The position numbers and the translations under genes are program-made. A stretch of DNA of 64,000 nucleotides, taken from positions 62,001 to 126,000 of the forward strand of contig CAYXLI010000004.1 of NCBI GenBank assembly GCA_964464925.1. The letters run 5' to 3'. The stretch is from CAYXLI01 sp964464925 (lineage in GTDB: Bacteria; Acidobacteriota; Terriglobia; Bryobacterales; Bryobacteraceae). Below, piece by piece: positions 52,064-61,505 of the stretch (its first letter is position 1; the number at the start of each line of letters is the position of its first letter). Under the pieces are notes generated by a model that was not told where the DNA came from, made no database searches, and saw only the letters and a program-made list of their open reading frames with translations.

Positions 52064-53425
52064 ATGGGAAACGTTCTTTCTTCCATCCTCGCCACGTCGG
52101 CCAGTATGCGTGCGTTCGGCCAAGGGCTGAACGTCACGCAGACGAACGTCACAAACGCTTCCACTCCCGGTTATGTCAAACAGACACAGGTATTCGAGTC
52201 CGATACCTTCGACCTTTCGCGTGGGCTGCCAGGGGGGGTGAAAGCGGGCCAACTGCTCAGTTCCCGGAATGAATACGCTGAACTTGCAGTCCGCCGCAAC
52301 CAGCAATCCGTGGGCGAGGCGCAACAGCGATCTACAGATTTGGCACAGATCGAGCCGATTTTTACTCTGGCGGAAGGCGCAGGTATTTCGGGCGCTCTCA
52401 GCCGCTTCTTCCAGAGCTTCAGTGAACTCAGCGTTACGCCGAACAGCGATCCGTCGCGGCAGGCGGTGCTCGACCGGGCCCGGGAGCTCGCAAGCAGCTT
52501 CAATCAGACCGCCTCACAACTTCAGAACGCCAGTTCGGCGGCCGATCACGATATCCGCGGGACGGTCGATTCCATCAACAAGCTGCTTTCTACTATGCAG
52601 ACGCTCAACTCGGACGTTCGCCAGAACTATGAGATGGCTTCGGACCCGACTTTTGACGCCAAGGCCCACAATACGCTCGAGCAGCTCTCCGAACTCGTCG
52701 ATTTCACCGCACTGCGCCAGGGTGACGGCACCACCGAAATCCTGATTGGCGGGCAGACCACTGCCTTGATTGGAGACCACCTATACCCTCTGCAGGTAGA
52801 TGTAAGCGGAGTGAACGCCTCGGTTCTGGACAGCCAGGGAACCAACATCAGCAGGCAGGTCAGCAGCGGGCGGCTCAGCGGCCTTCTTGCTACACGAAAC
52901 AGTTCGATTCCGTCTTACCTCGATTCGTTGAATACGCTGGCAGGTACTGTCGCCGACCGTGTGAATTCGACCCTTGCCTCCGGCATCGACGCAAACGCAA
53001 ATACTCCTTCACAGAACCTCTTCCAGTACGACAACGCAATCGGCGCCGCCCAAACACTCACGACCAATAACCTCGCACCCGCTGACGTTGCGGCCGCGCT
53101 CCCTACAGCGCCCGGCGGCAACGGCAACGCCCTTGCGCTTGCGCAACTGGCTGGATCGCGCCAGATAAATGGGTACACCTTCACCCAGTTCTACGGGACA
53201 ATCGGGGGCGCGGTCGGCCGCGACCTCTCCGCTGTGAAAGAGGAAGTGCAAACGCGTGAGTCTCTATTGGCCCAGGCGCGTAGTTTCCGGTCGGATGAGT
53301 CCGGCGTCTCGCTCGATGAAGAGGCCGCCCGTCTGATCGAGTTCCAACGGAGCTACCAAGCCTCTGCAAAGCTGGTCAGCGTTCTGAATGATCTATCCGA
53401 TACGGTTCTAGGAATTCTGAAATGA
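52064..53425 (+). CDS. flgK: Flagellar hook-associated protein FlgK
   Basis: A 453-residue protein (usual range 450-620). The N-terminus (SSILATSASMRAFGQGLNVTQTNVTNASTPGYVKQ) is the flagellar rod/hook motif, and the C-terminus ends in the paired helix SLDEEAARLIEFQRSYQASAKLVSVLNDLSDTVLGIL. The two ends together are diagnostic of FlgK. It joins hook to filament with FlgL. The ATG follows flgN by 3 nt and the stop overlaps flgL by 4 nt. Confidence 0.95.
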   Translation: MGNVLSSILATSASMRAFGQGLNVTQTNVTNASTPGYVKQTQVFESDTFDLSRGLPGGVKAGQLLSSRNEYAELAVRRNQQSVGEAQQRSTDLAQIEPIFTLAEGAGISGALSRFFQSFSELSVTPNSDPSRQAVLDRARELASSFNQTASQLQNASSAADHDIRGTVDSINKLLSTMQTLNSDVRQNYEMASDPTFDAKAHNTLEQLSELVDFTALRQGDGTTEILIGGQTTALIGDHLYPLQVDVSGVNASVLDSQGTNISRQVSSGRLSGLLATRNSSIPSYLDSLNTLAGTVADRVNSTLASGIDANANTPSQNLFQYDNAIGAAQTLTTNNLAPADVAAALPTAPGGNGNALALAQLAGSRQINGYTFTQFYGTIGGAVGRDLSAVKEEVQTRESLLAQARSFRSDESGVSLDEEAARLIEFQRSYQASAKLVSVLNDLSDTVLGILK

Positions 53426-54327
53426 TTGACTACCTGGATGCATCCTCGCGCCGCTTCCTCACTGACCTCGGGGGAATCTCCCAGCGCCTTGATCACGCGC
53501 AACGCCAGCTCTCGTCCGGCAAGCGCATGAACACGGTTTCCGACGATCCGGACCAGGTCGGACTTCTTCTGCAGTACCGAGCGGACACGGACATGAACGA
53601 GCGCATCAAGACGGATCTTGGCCGCGTAAAAACTGAGGTCGATACCGCCGAGAATGTAATGCAGACTACCGTCAAATTGATGGAGCAGGCGCGCGTCCTC
53701 ACCACGCAGGGCGCAACCGGGACCGCGACGCCGGAGATGCGCTCCGCCCTAGCGACCCAGCTTGGGAATATCCTTCAGCAGATGACCAGTCTGTCGAATA
53801 CCACTGTGGAAGGACGATATATCTTCAGCGGTGATAGCGATCAGGTTGCGCCATATACGATCGACCTTACCCAAGCAGTTCCTTACAGCGCTTACCAGGG
53901 CACCACGGCAACCCGGCAAGTGTTGCACTCTGCAGGCACGACCATCCCGGTCGCAAGAACTGCTCAAGACATCTTTGACAGCCCAAACCCGGGGCAGAGC
54001 GTTTTCGCTGCAATAAACGCCGTCCGGTTGGCATTCCAATCGAATAACCAGGCGGCAATTGACGCCGCTGTTCCGAATGTCGACAGCGCCGGAGTGTACC
54101 TCAACGTGCAGCACGCCTTTTACGGATCCGCACAACTTCAGGTGAACGATGCCATCGATACTGCCGACAGGACCACGGTCCGCCTCAAGACTCAGATCAG
54201 TCAGATGGAAGACGCAGACATGACGGCTTCCATTCTGGAACTGAACGACGCCACTACGCAGCAGCGGGCTGCGCTCGAAAGCCGCTCAAAGATGCCACGG
54301 AACAGCCTGTTTGATTACTTAGGGTAG
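53422..54327 (+). CDS. flgL: Flagellar hook-filament junction protein FlgL
   Basis: A 301-residue flagellin-related protein. N-terminal helices (FLTDLGGISQRLDHAQRQLSSGKRMNTVSDDPDQVGLLLQYRADTD) and C-terminal helix (TQISQMEDADMTASILELNDATTQQRAALESRSKMPRNSLFDYL) are the paired coiled-coil ends of FlgL/FlgK. The region between carries VEGRYIFSGDSDQVAPYTID, typical of FlgL. It completes the flgM-flgN-flgK-flgL set; filament and FliD genes lie elsewhere. The 3' end faces the YdjM-like gene, 7 nt apart. Confidence 0.94.
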   Translation: MIDYLDASSRRFLTDLGGISQRLDHAQRQLSSGKRMNTVSDDPDQVGLLLQYRADTDMNERIKTDLGRVKTEVDTAENVMQTTVKLMEQARVLTTQGATGTATPEMRSALATQLGNILQQMTSLSNTTVEGRYIFSGDSDQVAPYTIDLTQAVPYSAYQGTTATRQVLHSAGTTIPVARTAQDIFDSPNPGQSVFAAINAVRLAFQSNNQAAIDAAVPNVDSAGVYLNVQHAFYGSAQLQVNDAIDTADRTTVRLKTQISQMEDADMTASILELNDATTQQRAALESRSKMPRNSLFDYLG

Positions 54328-54334
54328 GTTTGCC

Positions 54335-55306
54335 CTAATATCGGAACCATGCCCGCTGCTCCCGGTTCTCGCGGTCCAGCAGCACCGTAGCCGTAAAACC
54401 GCCCGCCGCGGGACTTGAGAACCGCAGATCGGTGGCGTCGACGCGAGTGCCGTTCTCGATTTCCGCTGCGGGACTTGCCCGCAGCAGCACTAGCGGCGAA
54501 AACTCCAGAAGCGCGGCCATCGGCACAGCCCGCTTCGCCGCCTGAATCGCAGCGCTGTCCTCCGGCTTCAGGTACTTCCTTCCGCCGGCCGGATCGAATT
54601 CCCTGTTCAACCGGAATGTGAAGACGAAATAGGCCGAATCTGTTTCTACGACTCCCCTCCAAACGAGTGGATCCAGAGCGGTAGGGTACGCGCCCACGCG
54701 ACGTGGCGCCTCACCGTCGTAAAGCCGGGACTGCTGTTCCGCAATCACCCTCTGGTGCAGGACTGCACGCCCACAGTCATACAAAAAAATGAATGCTAAG
54801 GCTGTTTGCGCCAACCCCACGCCACCGGTCCGCTTCGCTCCGATTTCGCTGCTTACTAATCGCGAGAGCAGCGGCCACACGGCTGCCACGATTAGCACCA
54901 GCCAGATCCATACATCCACGATGTTCGTGATATTCAGGCCGGGCCAGCCGTCCGAAAACGGTAAAAAGAGGCGGATGCCGTATTGATTCGTGGAGTCGAA
55001 CAGGACGTGACTCGACACTCCGATTAGCGCGAGTCCCCACGCGGGAAAGAACCGGATCGCACTCTTGCGAAATAACGACCGGCACACCAGCAGAACCAGC
55101 GCGGCCATGACCGGAATCATTACGATGGAGTGGGTAATCCCACGATGATAGTGGAAGTAAGAATCTACCCCACCCGCCGCGGAGAGGGCATCCAAATCTG
55201 GCGCGTTCGCTGCTAATACCAGGATTGCCGTTGCACGCGATGAGAATCTATTCAGTCCCGCCCTGCTCAACAGCACCCCGGTGAGCGAATGCGTCAGATT
55301 ATCCAT
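54335..55306 (-). CDS. YdjM/YbcI-like membrane-bound metal-dependent hydrolase (DUF457)
   Basis: A 323-residue membrane protein from ATG at 55306. The family pattern is clear: MDNLTHSLTGVLLSRAGLN, then AANAPDLDAL, YHRGITHSIV (HxxxxH), SSHVLFDSTNQYGIRLFLPFS (His-Asp) and several membrane helices. The His/Asp residues are those taken as metal ligands in YdjM-type proteins. The last third is a soluble, probably periplasmic, region without known motif. The start lies within the last 8 nt of the preceding diacylglycerol-kinase-like gene, so the two are coupled. Confidence 0.85.
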   Translation of the reverse strand: MDNLTHSLTGVLLSRAGLNRFSSRATAILVLAANAPDLDALSAAGGVDSYFHYHRGITHSIVMIPVMAALVLLVCRSLFRKSAIRFFPAWGLALIGVSSHVLFDSTNQYGIRLFLPFSDGWPGLNITNIVDVWIWLVLIVAAVWPLLSRLVSSEIGAKRTGGVGLAQTALAFIFLYDCGRAVLHQRVIAEQQSRLYDGEAPRRVGAYPTALDPLVWRGVVETDSAYFVFTFRLNREFDPAGGRKYLKPEDSAAIQAAKRAVPMAALLEFSPLVLLRASPAAEIENGTRVDATDLRFSSPAAGGFTATVLLDRENREQRAWFRY

Positions 55307-56252
55307 GGTGCAAGGCGTAGAACTCCGGCGGAACCAGAAGTCGCACCGCATCTTTTACAATGCCGAACCGGGCCGGCCCGCGCCCGGCATATTCACCGTC
55401 AATCTGCATATAAACGCGCGGATCCGCCGCGGCACTCACCTCGATCGAGGAAGCCCGAAGCACCTGTACTCCCGATATCCGCGGTAGCTGATTCGTGAGC
55501 ACCCCGGCGAAATACTTCAGATACGGCAGCGAGTTTGCGCCTTCAAAAAGTATCACCTCGAAATCGTCCTCGAATAGCGTAACCTGGCGAGCAATGTTGA
55601 GATCGCCCCCGTAGTTCCTCACCCGGCTCAACAGTGCGAAGCTGCACCGGTGTGTGCTCCCGTTTACGCACACATCGAACTCGATAAGCTTCCTCCCCAA
55701 TTGTTGGAAGCCACCGATCCAGTAGGCGACTTTCCCGAGCCTCGCCTTCAACTCAGCGTCTATGTGGTAGACGATCATTGCGTCCAGCCCAATGCCCGCC
55801 ATCAGGAGAAAGTGCCGCTCCTGCATGAGGCCGCTTTCGACTTTTCCGGCGGCGATGCGCACCGGCACCGCGCGATGGAGCTGTTCAGCGGCGGCCGGGG
55901 CGTGCGTACGCAGCCCCATTTCACACGCCAGGACATTTGCCGTACCAACCGGCAGGATGCCCAACGGTACCTCGCATCCTACCATTCCGTTCATTACTTC
56001 GTTGATCGTTCCATCTCCGCCGGTGGCCAGAATGAGATCCGCGCCTTCGCTAATGCACTCGCGCGCAATCGCCGCAGCCGTATTTGGTCCGGTCGTCGGC
56101 ACAGGCACCACACCATGACCTCTACGCCGCAGGACTTCAATGGTAGTTTGAAGTAATTGGCCTTTGCTCCGGTTCAGCTTGCCGGCGAGTGGGTTGTAAA
56201 TAAGAGCAGCGTTTCGATAAGTTGCGATAGCCCCACTCCTGAGCAACTCCAT
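55299..56252 (-). CDS. Diacylglycerol-kinase-like lipid kinase
   Basis: A 317-residue protein of the DagK/YegS type. ATG at 56252 is chosen so that the N-terminal strand YRNAALIYNPLAG aligns; the open frame runs further to TTG at 56303 but then overlaps the ligA start. The catalytic-loop signature GGDGTINEVMNGM is present, followed by LGILPVGTANVLACEMGL and the C-terminal VYMQIDGEY. The substrate is a diacylglycerol or other lipid, not predictable. It is divergent from ligA, with about 50 nt between starts, and coupled to the DUF457 gene. Confidence 0.87.
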   Translation of the reverse strand: MELLRSGAIATYRNAALIYNPLAGKLNRSKGQLLQTTIEVLRRRGHGVVPVPTTGPNTAAAIARECISEGADLILATGGDGTINEVMNGMVGCEVPLGILPVGTANVLACEMGLRTHAPAAAEQLHRAVPVRIAAGKVESGLMQERHFLLMAGIGLDAMIVYHIDAELKARLGKVAYWIGGFQQLGRKLIEFDVCVNGSTHRCSFALLSRVRNYGGDLNIARQVTLFEDDFEVILFEGANSLPYLKYFAGVLTNQLPRISGVQVLRASSIEVSAAADPRVYMQIDGEYAGRGPARFGIVKDAVRLLVPPEFYALHHG

Positions 56253-56302
56253 TATAAGGAACAGTTCATTCCGGCCAGTAATTACGACGTTTACCACGCC
56301 CA

Positions 56303-58282
56303 ATGACCGTCGAACGACACATTACGAACCTGCGCGAACAGATCCGGCGCCACGAGCACCTTTACTACGTGCTCGACCAACCGGAGATCACCGACGCCGA
56401 GTACGACGCGTTGATGCGTGAACTCCGCGCGCTTGAGGAGAAACATCCGGAGTTTGCGAGTGCCGACTCGCCCACCCAGCGCGTAGGCGGCAAGCCGCGG
56501 GAAGGCTTCGTCAAGTTAAAGCATAGTTCTCCCATGCTATCGCTCGATAATGCGCTGAACGAAGAGGAACTCCGGGCCTTCGATGCCCGCGTCCGGGAAC
56601 TCCTCAAAGGGGAGCGCTTCGAGTATGTGGCGGAACTGAAGCTCGACGGCCTCTCCATGGCGGCGCACTATCGCAACGGCCTCCTCGAAAGGGCGATCAC
56701 ACGGGGCGATGGAACGGTGGGCGAGGACGTGACGGAAAATGCCCGCACGATTCGATCCATCCCACTGAGGGTGAAGGCGGGCACAATGGAAGCGCGCGGC
56801 GAAGTCGTGATGAACCGGCGCGGTTTCGAGCGCCTGAATGCCGAGCGTGAGCAGCAAGGGCTCTCCAAGTTCGCTAATCCCCGTAATGCCGCCGCCGGAA
56901 GCCTGCGCGTCCTGGAGCCGCAGATCACCGCCAGCCGCCCTCTTGACTACTTCGCGTACTTCTATCTCGTGGACGGAAAGCCGGCCTTCGACAGCCATTG
57001 GGACTCTCTGGAGGCTTTGCAGGGACTGGGCTTCAAGGTGAATCCTAACCGCGCACGCTGCGCAGACATCGAGGAACTCCTCGCATTCTGCAGGAAATGG
57101 GAAGGGGATCGCGACAGACTGCCGTATGAGATCGACGGAGTGGTCGCGAAAGTGAACGGACTCGGCCAGCAGACTGCGCTGGGCTGGACAGCGAAGGCGC
57201 CCCGCTGGGCCATAGCGTTCAAGTATCCTGCGCGACAGGCCGAAACGATGCTCGAAAACATCGAAGTGCAGGTTGGACGTACAGGCGCGCTCACTCCCGT
57301 AGCCCACTTGCAACCGGTGGAAGTGAGCGGCGTGATGGTATCGCGCGCCACCCTCCACAACGAGGACGAGATCGAACGCCTCGGCGTGCATATCGGAGAT
57401 ACGGTTCTGCTGGAGCGCTCCGGCGATGTAATCCCCAAAGTAGTTCGGGTAGTAAAACCAGGCGCGCAGCGGCGTCCGTTTCGCATGCCCAAGCACTGCC
57501 CTGTTTGCGGCGGCGAAATCGCGCGGGAGCCCGGCGAAGCGGCCAGCCGCTGCCTGAACACGAACTGTCCTGCGCGGCTGAAGGAATCAGTGCTCCACTT
57601 TGCGGCCAGGCCGGTGATGAACATTGACGGACTCGGTGATTCGCTGGTCGATCAGCTTGTAGACAAGGGTTTCGTCAAAAGCGTGGCGGACCTCTATGAG
57701 CTGACGGAGGAGCAATTGACCCGCCTCGAACGGATGGGCAAGAAATCGGCCCAGCGGATTCTCACGAATGTTGAGGCGTCGCGCAAACAGCCGTTGCCCC
57801 GCGTCCTCAACGGACTTGGAATCCCGTTCGTGGGTGAACGCACTGCCGTGATTCTTGCCGAAGAGTTCGGCAGCCTCGACGCCATTGCGCAGGCCGATCC
57901 GGAAACGCTGCAGAGCGCGAATGAAGTAGGACCGAAGGTCGCCGCAAGCATCCGGCACTTCTTTGACGAGCCGCGCAACCGCGAGCTTGTAGAGCGCCTG
58001 CGCAAAGCCGGGCTTGTCTTTACTCATCAGAAAAGAGAAAAACCGAAAGGTGGCGCGGTCGAAGGATTGACGTTCGTGCTCACCGGAACGCTTCCCGTTT
58101 GGTCTCGCGAGGAAGCGAAAGAGAAGATAGAAGCTGCGGGAGGAAAGGTGACCGGGTCGGTCAGCAAGAAAACATCGTATGTCGTCGCCGGGGAGGAAGC
58201 CGGCTCGAAGCTGGAGAAAGCGCAATTGCTCGGGATCGCCATCCTTGACGAAGCCAAGCTACGAGAGTTGCTCGGCAAATGA
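56303..58282 (+). CDS. ligA: NAD-dependent DNA ligase LigA
   Basis: A 659-residue ligase. Domains in order: Ia (LREQIRRHEHLYYVLDQPEITDAEYDALMREL), adenylation with K113 in ELKLDG, OB-fold, zinc finger (four Cys: CPVCGGE... CLNTNCPARL), HhH region (GIPFVGERTAVILAEEFGSLDAIAQADPETL) and BRCT (FVLTGTLPVWSREEAKEKIEAAGGKVTGSVSKKTSYVVAGEEAGSKLEKA). Complete and normal in length. It has a 4-nt overlap with the DedA gene that follows. Confidence 0.98.
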   Translation: MTVERHITNLREQIRRHEHLYYVLDQPEITDAEYDALMRELRALEEKHPEFASADSPTQRVGGKPREGFVKLKHSSPMLSLDNALNEEELRAFDARVRELLKGERFEYVAELKLDGLSMAAHYRNGLLERAITRGDGTVGEDVTENARTIRSIPLRVKAGTMEARGEVVMNRRGFERLNAEREQQGLSKFANPRNAAAGSLRVLEPQITASRPLDYFAYFYLVDGKPAFDSHWDSLEALQGLGFKVNPNRARCADIEELLAFCRKWEGDRDRLPYEIDGVVAKVNGLGQQTALGWTAKAPRWAIAFKYPARQAETMLENIEVQVGRTGALTPVAHLQPVEVSGVMVSRATLHNEDEIERLGVHIGDTVLLERSGDVIPKVVRVVKPGAQRRPFRMPKHCPVCGGEIAREPGEAASRCLNTNCPARLKESVLHFAARPVMNIDGLGDSLVDQLVDKGFVKSVADLYELTEEQLTRLERMGKKSAQRILTNVEASRKQPLPRVLNGLGIPFVGERTAVILAEEFGSLDAIAQADPETLQSANEVGPKVAASIRHFFDEPRNRELVERLRKAGLVFTHQKREKPKGGAVEGLTFVLTGTLPVWSREEAKEKIEAAGGKVTGSVSKKTSYVVAGEEAGSKLEKAQLLGIAILDEAKLRELLGK

Positions 58283-58869
58283 AGAAGCTCTTAGCCACGC
58301 TCCTCGCCTGGGGGTTGCCCGGCCTCTTTGCCATGACCATCTTCGACGGTGCGGGGCTGCCCATTCCCGGTGGCGTCGATGCGCTCGTCATGTACCTTTC
58401 GAGCCAGCGTCCGAAGGAATGGCTGCTGACTGCACTCATCGCGGTGATCGGATCAACCATCGGAAACTCCATCATGTTCTTCATCGCCCGTAAAGGGGGC
58501 GAGATGTACCTGGAGCGGCACACGCTTCACACGTTCGGCCGCAAACTGCGGGCGTGGTTCCAGCATTACGGCATGCTCGCTGTCTTCATTGCCGCACTGG
58601 TTCCCCTGCCTGTCATGCCTATGAAGATCTTCACGATCTGCTCGGGCGCACTCGGCACGCCACTGCGCGCGTTTGCTATTACTTTCTTTGCGGCTCGTAT
58701 CATCCGCTACAGTGGACTCGCCTACCTTGGGGCTGAAATGGGAGATCACGCCATGGCCTACGTGAAATCGCACGTTTGGCAGATGTTGGGTTTCAGCGTG
58801 ATACTGTTCTTGATTCTGTTCGCTGTGGTGAAACTGGCGGACTATTTGAAGGCAAGAAAACAGGTATGA
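58279..58869 (+). CDS. DedA/VTT family membrane protein
   Basis: A 196-residue membrane protein with five to six hydrophobic segments. Typical features are FDGAGLPIPGGVDALVMYLS near the start, GNSIMFFIARKGGEMYL in the middle and ALVPLPVMPMKIFTICSGALGTPLRAFAITFFAARIIRYSGLAYLGAEMG, matching the SNARE-associated/VTT core. DedA proteins scramble or flip lipids (for example undecaprenyl phosphate) and maintain membrane homeostasis. Coupled by ATGA overlaps to ligA upstream and to the enolase-like gene downstream. Confidence 0.88.
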   Translation: MKKLLATLLAWGLPGLFAMTIFDGAGLPIPGGVDALVMYLSSQRPKEWLLTALIAVIGSTIGNSIMFFIARKGGEMYLERHTLHTFGRKLRAWFQHYGMLAVFIAALVPLPVMPMKIFTICSGALGTPLRAFAITFFAARIIRYSGLAYLGAEMGDHAMAYVKSHVWQMLGFSVILFLILFAVVKLADYLKARKQV

Positions 58870-60257
58870 CCCGTCGCGTTTTCCTCGGTACCGCACCCGC
58901 TTTGCTCCTCAGCGCGCCACGTGGCCGCGAGGCTCGAATCGAGAACCTCACTTACGAGTTCGAAGATTTTCGATACCGCACTCCGTACAAGTTCGGCGGC
59001 AGAGAAGTGGATCGCGTCACTCTCCTGAACGTGAAGTGCAGCATACGCGGACGCGACGGCAAGACGGCGCAAGGGTTTGGCTCCATGCCGATGGGCAACG
59101 TTTGGTCCTTCCCGTCGGCCACGATGCCATACGATCGCACTCTCACGGCGATGAAGAGCTTGGCCGCCCGCATTGCTGATCTGACCCGCGGCTACAAGGA
59201 TTACGCCCACCCGATCGACATCAATTGGGATCTCGAGCCTGCCTACCTGCAAGCCGCCGCTGCGGTTTCAGACGAACTGAAACTCGACCAATCGATCCCG
59301 AAGCTCTGCATGCTGGTGACTGCCAGCCCTTTCGATGCCGCTATTCACGATGCGTACGGCAAGCTGCACGGCAAGAGCGTGTTCCAATGCTATAGCTCCG
59401 AATTCATGGGGCATGACCTCGGGCACTATCTCGGCAAAGAATACAAAGGCGAGTATGCAGACAAATATGTCCGCGGAACACCGGTTCCCGAGCTACCGAT
59501 CTACCATTCCGCCGGTGCTTCTGACCCTATCGCCCCAGAAGACGTGAAGAAGCCCATCGGCGACGGTCTGCCGGAAAACCTTCCCGAATGGATCCGCTTC
59601 AACGGCCTCACGAACATCAAGATCAAATTGAATGGAGACGATTTGAAGTGGGATGTCGACCGGGTCCTGCACATCGACGATGTCGCGATGCACACGAAAC
59701 AGCAGGAGTGGCTTTACTCGCTCGATTTCAACGAGCGTTGTCCCAATGTTGACTATCTCCTCAATTTCCTGAAGCAGGTAAAGCAAAAAGCACCCGTCTG
59801 CTTCAACCACATCCAGTTGATTGAGCAGCCCACGAAGCGCGATCTGGCGAAAGATCGCGCCAACGTGATGCACGAGGCTGCCAAATACCGGCCCGTCGTC
59901 ATTGATGAGTCGTTAGTGGATCAGGAGACGCTGATGCTCGCGCGCGAAATGGGTTATACGGGCGCCGCGATCAAGGCGTGCAAAGGCCAGAGCCACTCGT
60001 TGCTGATGGCAGCAGTCGCGCAGAAGTACAAGATGTTCCTGTGTGCGCAGGACCTCACCTGCCCCGGCGCGTCGTTCGTTCACTCCGCCACACTTGCGGC
60101 ACACGTGCCAGGCGTAGCGGGTCTGGAAGCCAATGCGCGCGAGTACGTGCCCGTAGCGAATCGCGAATGGGAGAAGCGGATGCCCGAAATCTTCGTCATC
60201 CGCGACGGACGTATGAAGACGAGAGTGCTTGACCGGGCCGGACTGGGCGCTGTTTGA
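58866..60257 (+). CDS. Exported enolase-superfamily (mandelate-racemase-like) enzyme
   Basis: A 463-residue protein from ATG at 58866 (4-nt overlap with the DedA gene). The N-terminus MTRRVFLGTAPALLLS has the RR motif of a Tat signal. The enolase fold has a capping domain (about 30-150) and a barrel with the acid-base Lys pair NIKIKLNGDD, the metal-binding Asp/Glu residues in LYSLDFNERC and LIEQPTKRD, then VVIDESLVDQE, and a Lys in AAIKACKGQSHS. Enzymes of this type abstract the alpha-proton of a carboxylate (dehydratase, racemase or cycloisomerase). The substrate is unknown; the export signal is atypical for the superfamily, but similar proteins occur in Solibacter and Planctomycetes. Confidence 0.85.
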   Translation: MTRRVFLGTAPALLLSAPRGREARIENLTYEFEDFRYRTPYKFGGREVDRVTLLNVKCSIRGRDGKTAQGFGSMPMGNVWSFPSATMPYDRTLTAMKSLAARIADLTRGYKDYAHPIDINWDLEPAYLQAAAAVSDELKLDQSIPKLCMLVTASPFDAAIHDAYGKLHGKSVFQCYSSEFMGHDLGHYLGKEYKGEYADKYVRGTPVPELPIYHSAGASDPIAPEDVKKPIGDGLPENLPEWIRFNGLTNIKIKLNGDDLKWDVDRVLHIDDVAMHTKQQEWLYSLDFNERCPNVDYLLNFLKQVKQKAPVCFNHIQLIEQPTKRDLAKDRANVMHEAAKYRPVVIDESLVDQETLMLAREMGYTGAAIKACKGQSHSLLMAAVAQKYKMFLCAQDLTCPGASFVHSATLAAHVPGVAGLEANAREYVPVANREWEKRMPEIFVIRDGRMKTRVLDRAGLGAV

Positions 60258-60266
60258 GGCTCCGGA

Positions 60267-61505
60267 TCACTCAGGATTTGTGGCGAACGCGGTAACGTGC
60301 GGACCCGATTCCATCAGGTCCACCCCTTCCCATCGAGCCACCACCGCCGACGCCAGGCAATTGCCCAAAACGTTTACGGACGTGCGCGCCATGTCCAGGA
60401 CCGCGTCGACGCCAAGGATGACTGAGATTCCCTCGACGGGCAAGCCGAACGTGCTCAGCGTGCCTGCCAGAATCACCAGGGAAGCGCGAGGCACTCCCGC
60501 GACGCCCTTGCTGGTCAGCATCAAAGTCAACATCATGATGATCTGCTGACCGATGGGCATTTCGATTCCCGCCGCCTGCGCGACAAAGACCGACGCCAGC
60601 GCCAGATACAATGTGGTGCCATCCAGGTTGAAGCTATAGCCGGTCGGCAACACAAAAGCGACGATATGTTTCGGCACCCCGAATTCTTCCATATTCTGCA
60701 ACGCCCGTGGCAATGCAGCTTCGCTCGACGCCGTTGAGAACGCAATAATGAACGGCTCCTTCGCGTACCGGATGAACCGCCTCATGGGTACGCGCGTGGC
60801 GGTAATCACGGATCCCAGCACAACCACTACGAAGAAGACCTGGGCGAAATACAAAGTACCAACCAGCTTGCCAAGCGTCCACAGCACGCTCACACCCTTG
60901 CTGCCCACGGTGACCGCCATCGCTGCCGCAACGCCGAACGGTGCTGTGTACATCACAAATCGCGTGTACACAAACATGATTTCCGAAAGCGATTCGGCAA
61001 ACTCGACGACTGGCTTGGCCGCCGATCCGACTACTGCGCATGCGGCACCGAACAGGAAGCAGAACACCACAATCTGCAGCACCTCACCGCGCGCCATACT
61101 GTCAAAAATGCTCGTCGGGAACGTGTGCTCCAGAATCTGCGTCAGCTCCGGCGCCTGCGTCTTCGGAAGGCCCGAAGCACCGGCCTCCACCTTCAACTGC
61201 AATCCGGCGCCCGGCCGGAAAAGGTTCACCGCTCCCAATCCCACACCCAGCGCTAGGGTGGTGACGACCTCAAAGTAGATGATCGCCTTGGCTCCGATCC
61301 GGCCCATAGCCTTTGCGCTGCCCGTGCCGGCGATGCCGGCGACCAGTGTCCCGAACAGCAGCGGGGCAATAATCGATTTGATAAGCCGCAGAAAAATGTT
61401 ACTCACCAGGCCCAGCTTGCTGGCAAATTGCGGCGCCGCGAGGCCCAGGACAATACCAAAGGCCATTCCAATAAAAATCCACGCCGTCAAAGAAAGTTTC
61501 TTCAC
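60267..61505 (-). CDS. Dicarboxylate/amino acid:cation symporter (DAACS)
   Basis: A 412-residue transporter of the GltP/DctA type. The GTG at 61505 overlaps the nadK stop by 4 nt and follows a G-rich ribosome site, and the usual N-terminal helix (KKLSLTAWIFIGMAFGIVLGLAAP) begins there; the open frame extends 31 residues further without coding character. Hallmark motifs are SSEAALPRAL (HP1), GYSFNLDGTTLYLALASVFVAQ (TM7) and TSKGVAGVPRASLVILAGTL (HP2), with DAVLDMARTSVNVLGNCLASAVVA in TM8. It imports glutamate, aspartate or C4-dicarboxylates with Na+ or H+. It is the last gene of the xseB-ispA-tlyA-nadK group. Confidence 0.95.
   Translation of the reverse strand: MKKLSLTAWIFIGMAFGIVLGLAAPQFASKLGLVSNIFLRLIKSIIAPLLFGTLVAGIAGTGSAKAMGRIGAKAIIYFEVVTTLALGVGLGAVNLFRPGAGLQLKVEAGASGLPKTQAPELTQILEHTFPTSIFDSMARGEVLQIVVFCFLFGAACAVVGSAAKPVVEFAESLSEIMFVYTRFVMYTAPFGVAAAMAVTVGSKGVSVLWTLGKLVGTLYFAQVFFVVVVLGSVITATRVPMRRFIRYAKEPFIIAFSTASSEAALPRALQNMEEFGVPKHIVAFVLPTGYSFNLDGTTLYLALASVFVAQAAGIEMPIGQQIIMMLTLMLTSKGVAGVPRASLVILAGTLSTFGLPVEGISVILGVDAVLDMARTSVNVLGNCLASAVVARWEGVDLMESGPHVTAFATNPE

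Noticed and set aside
56537..57496. A 319-codon open frame on the minus strand opposite ligA
   Set aside because: It lies wholly within ligA, an intact conserved gene, and its translation looks like a composition artefact.
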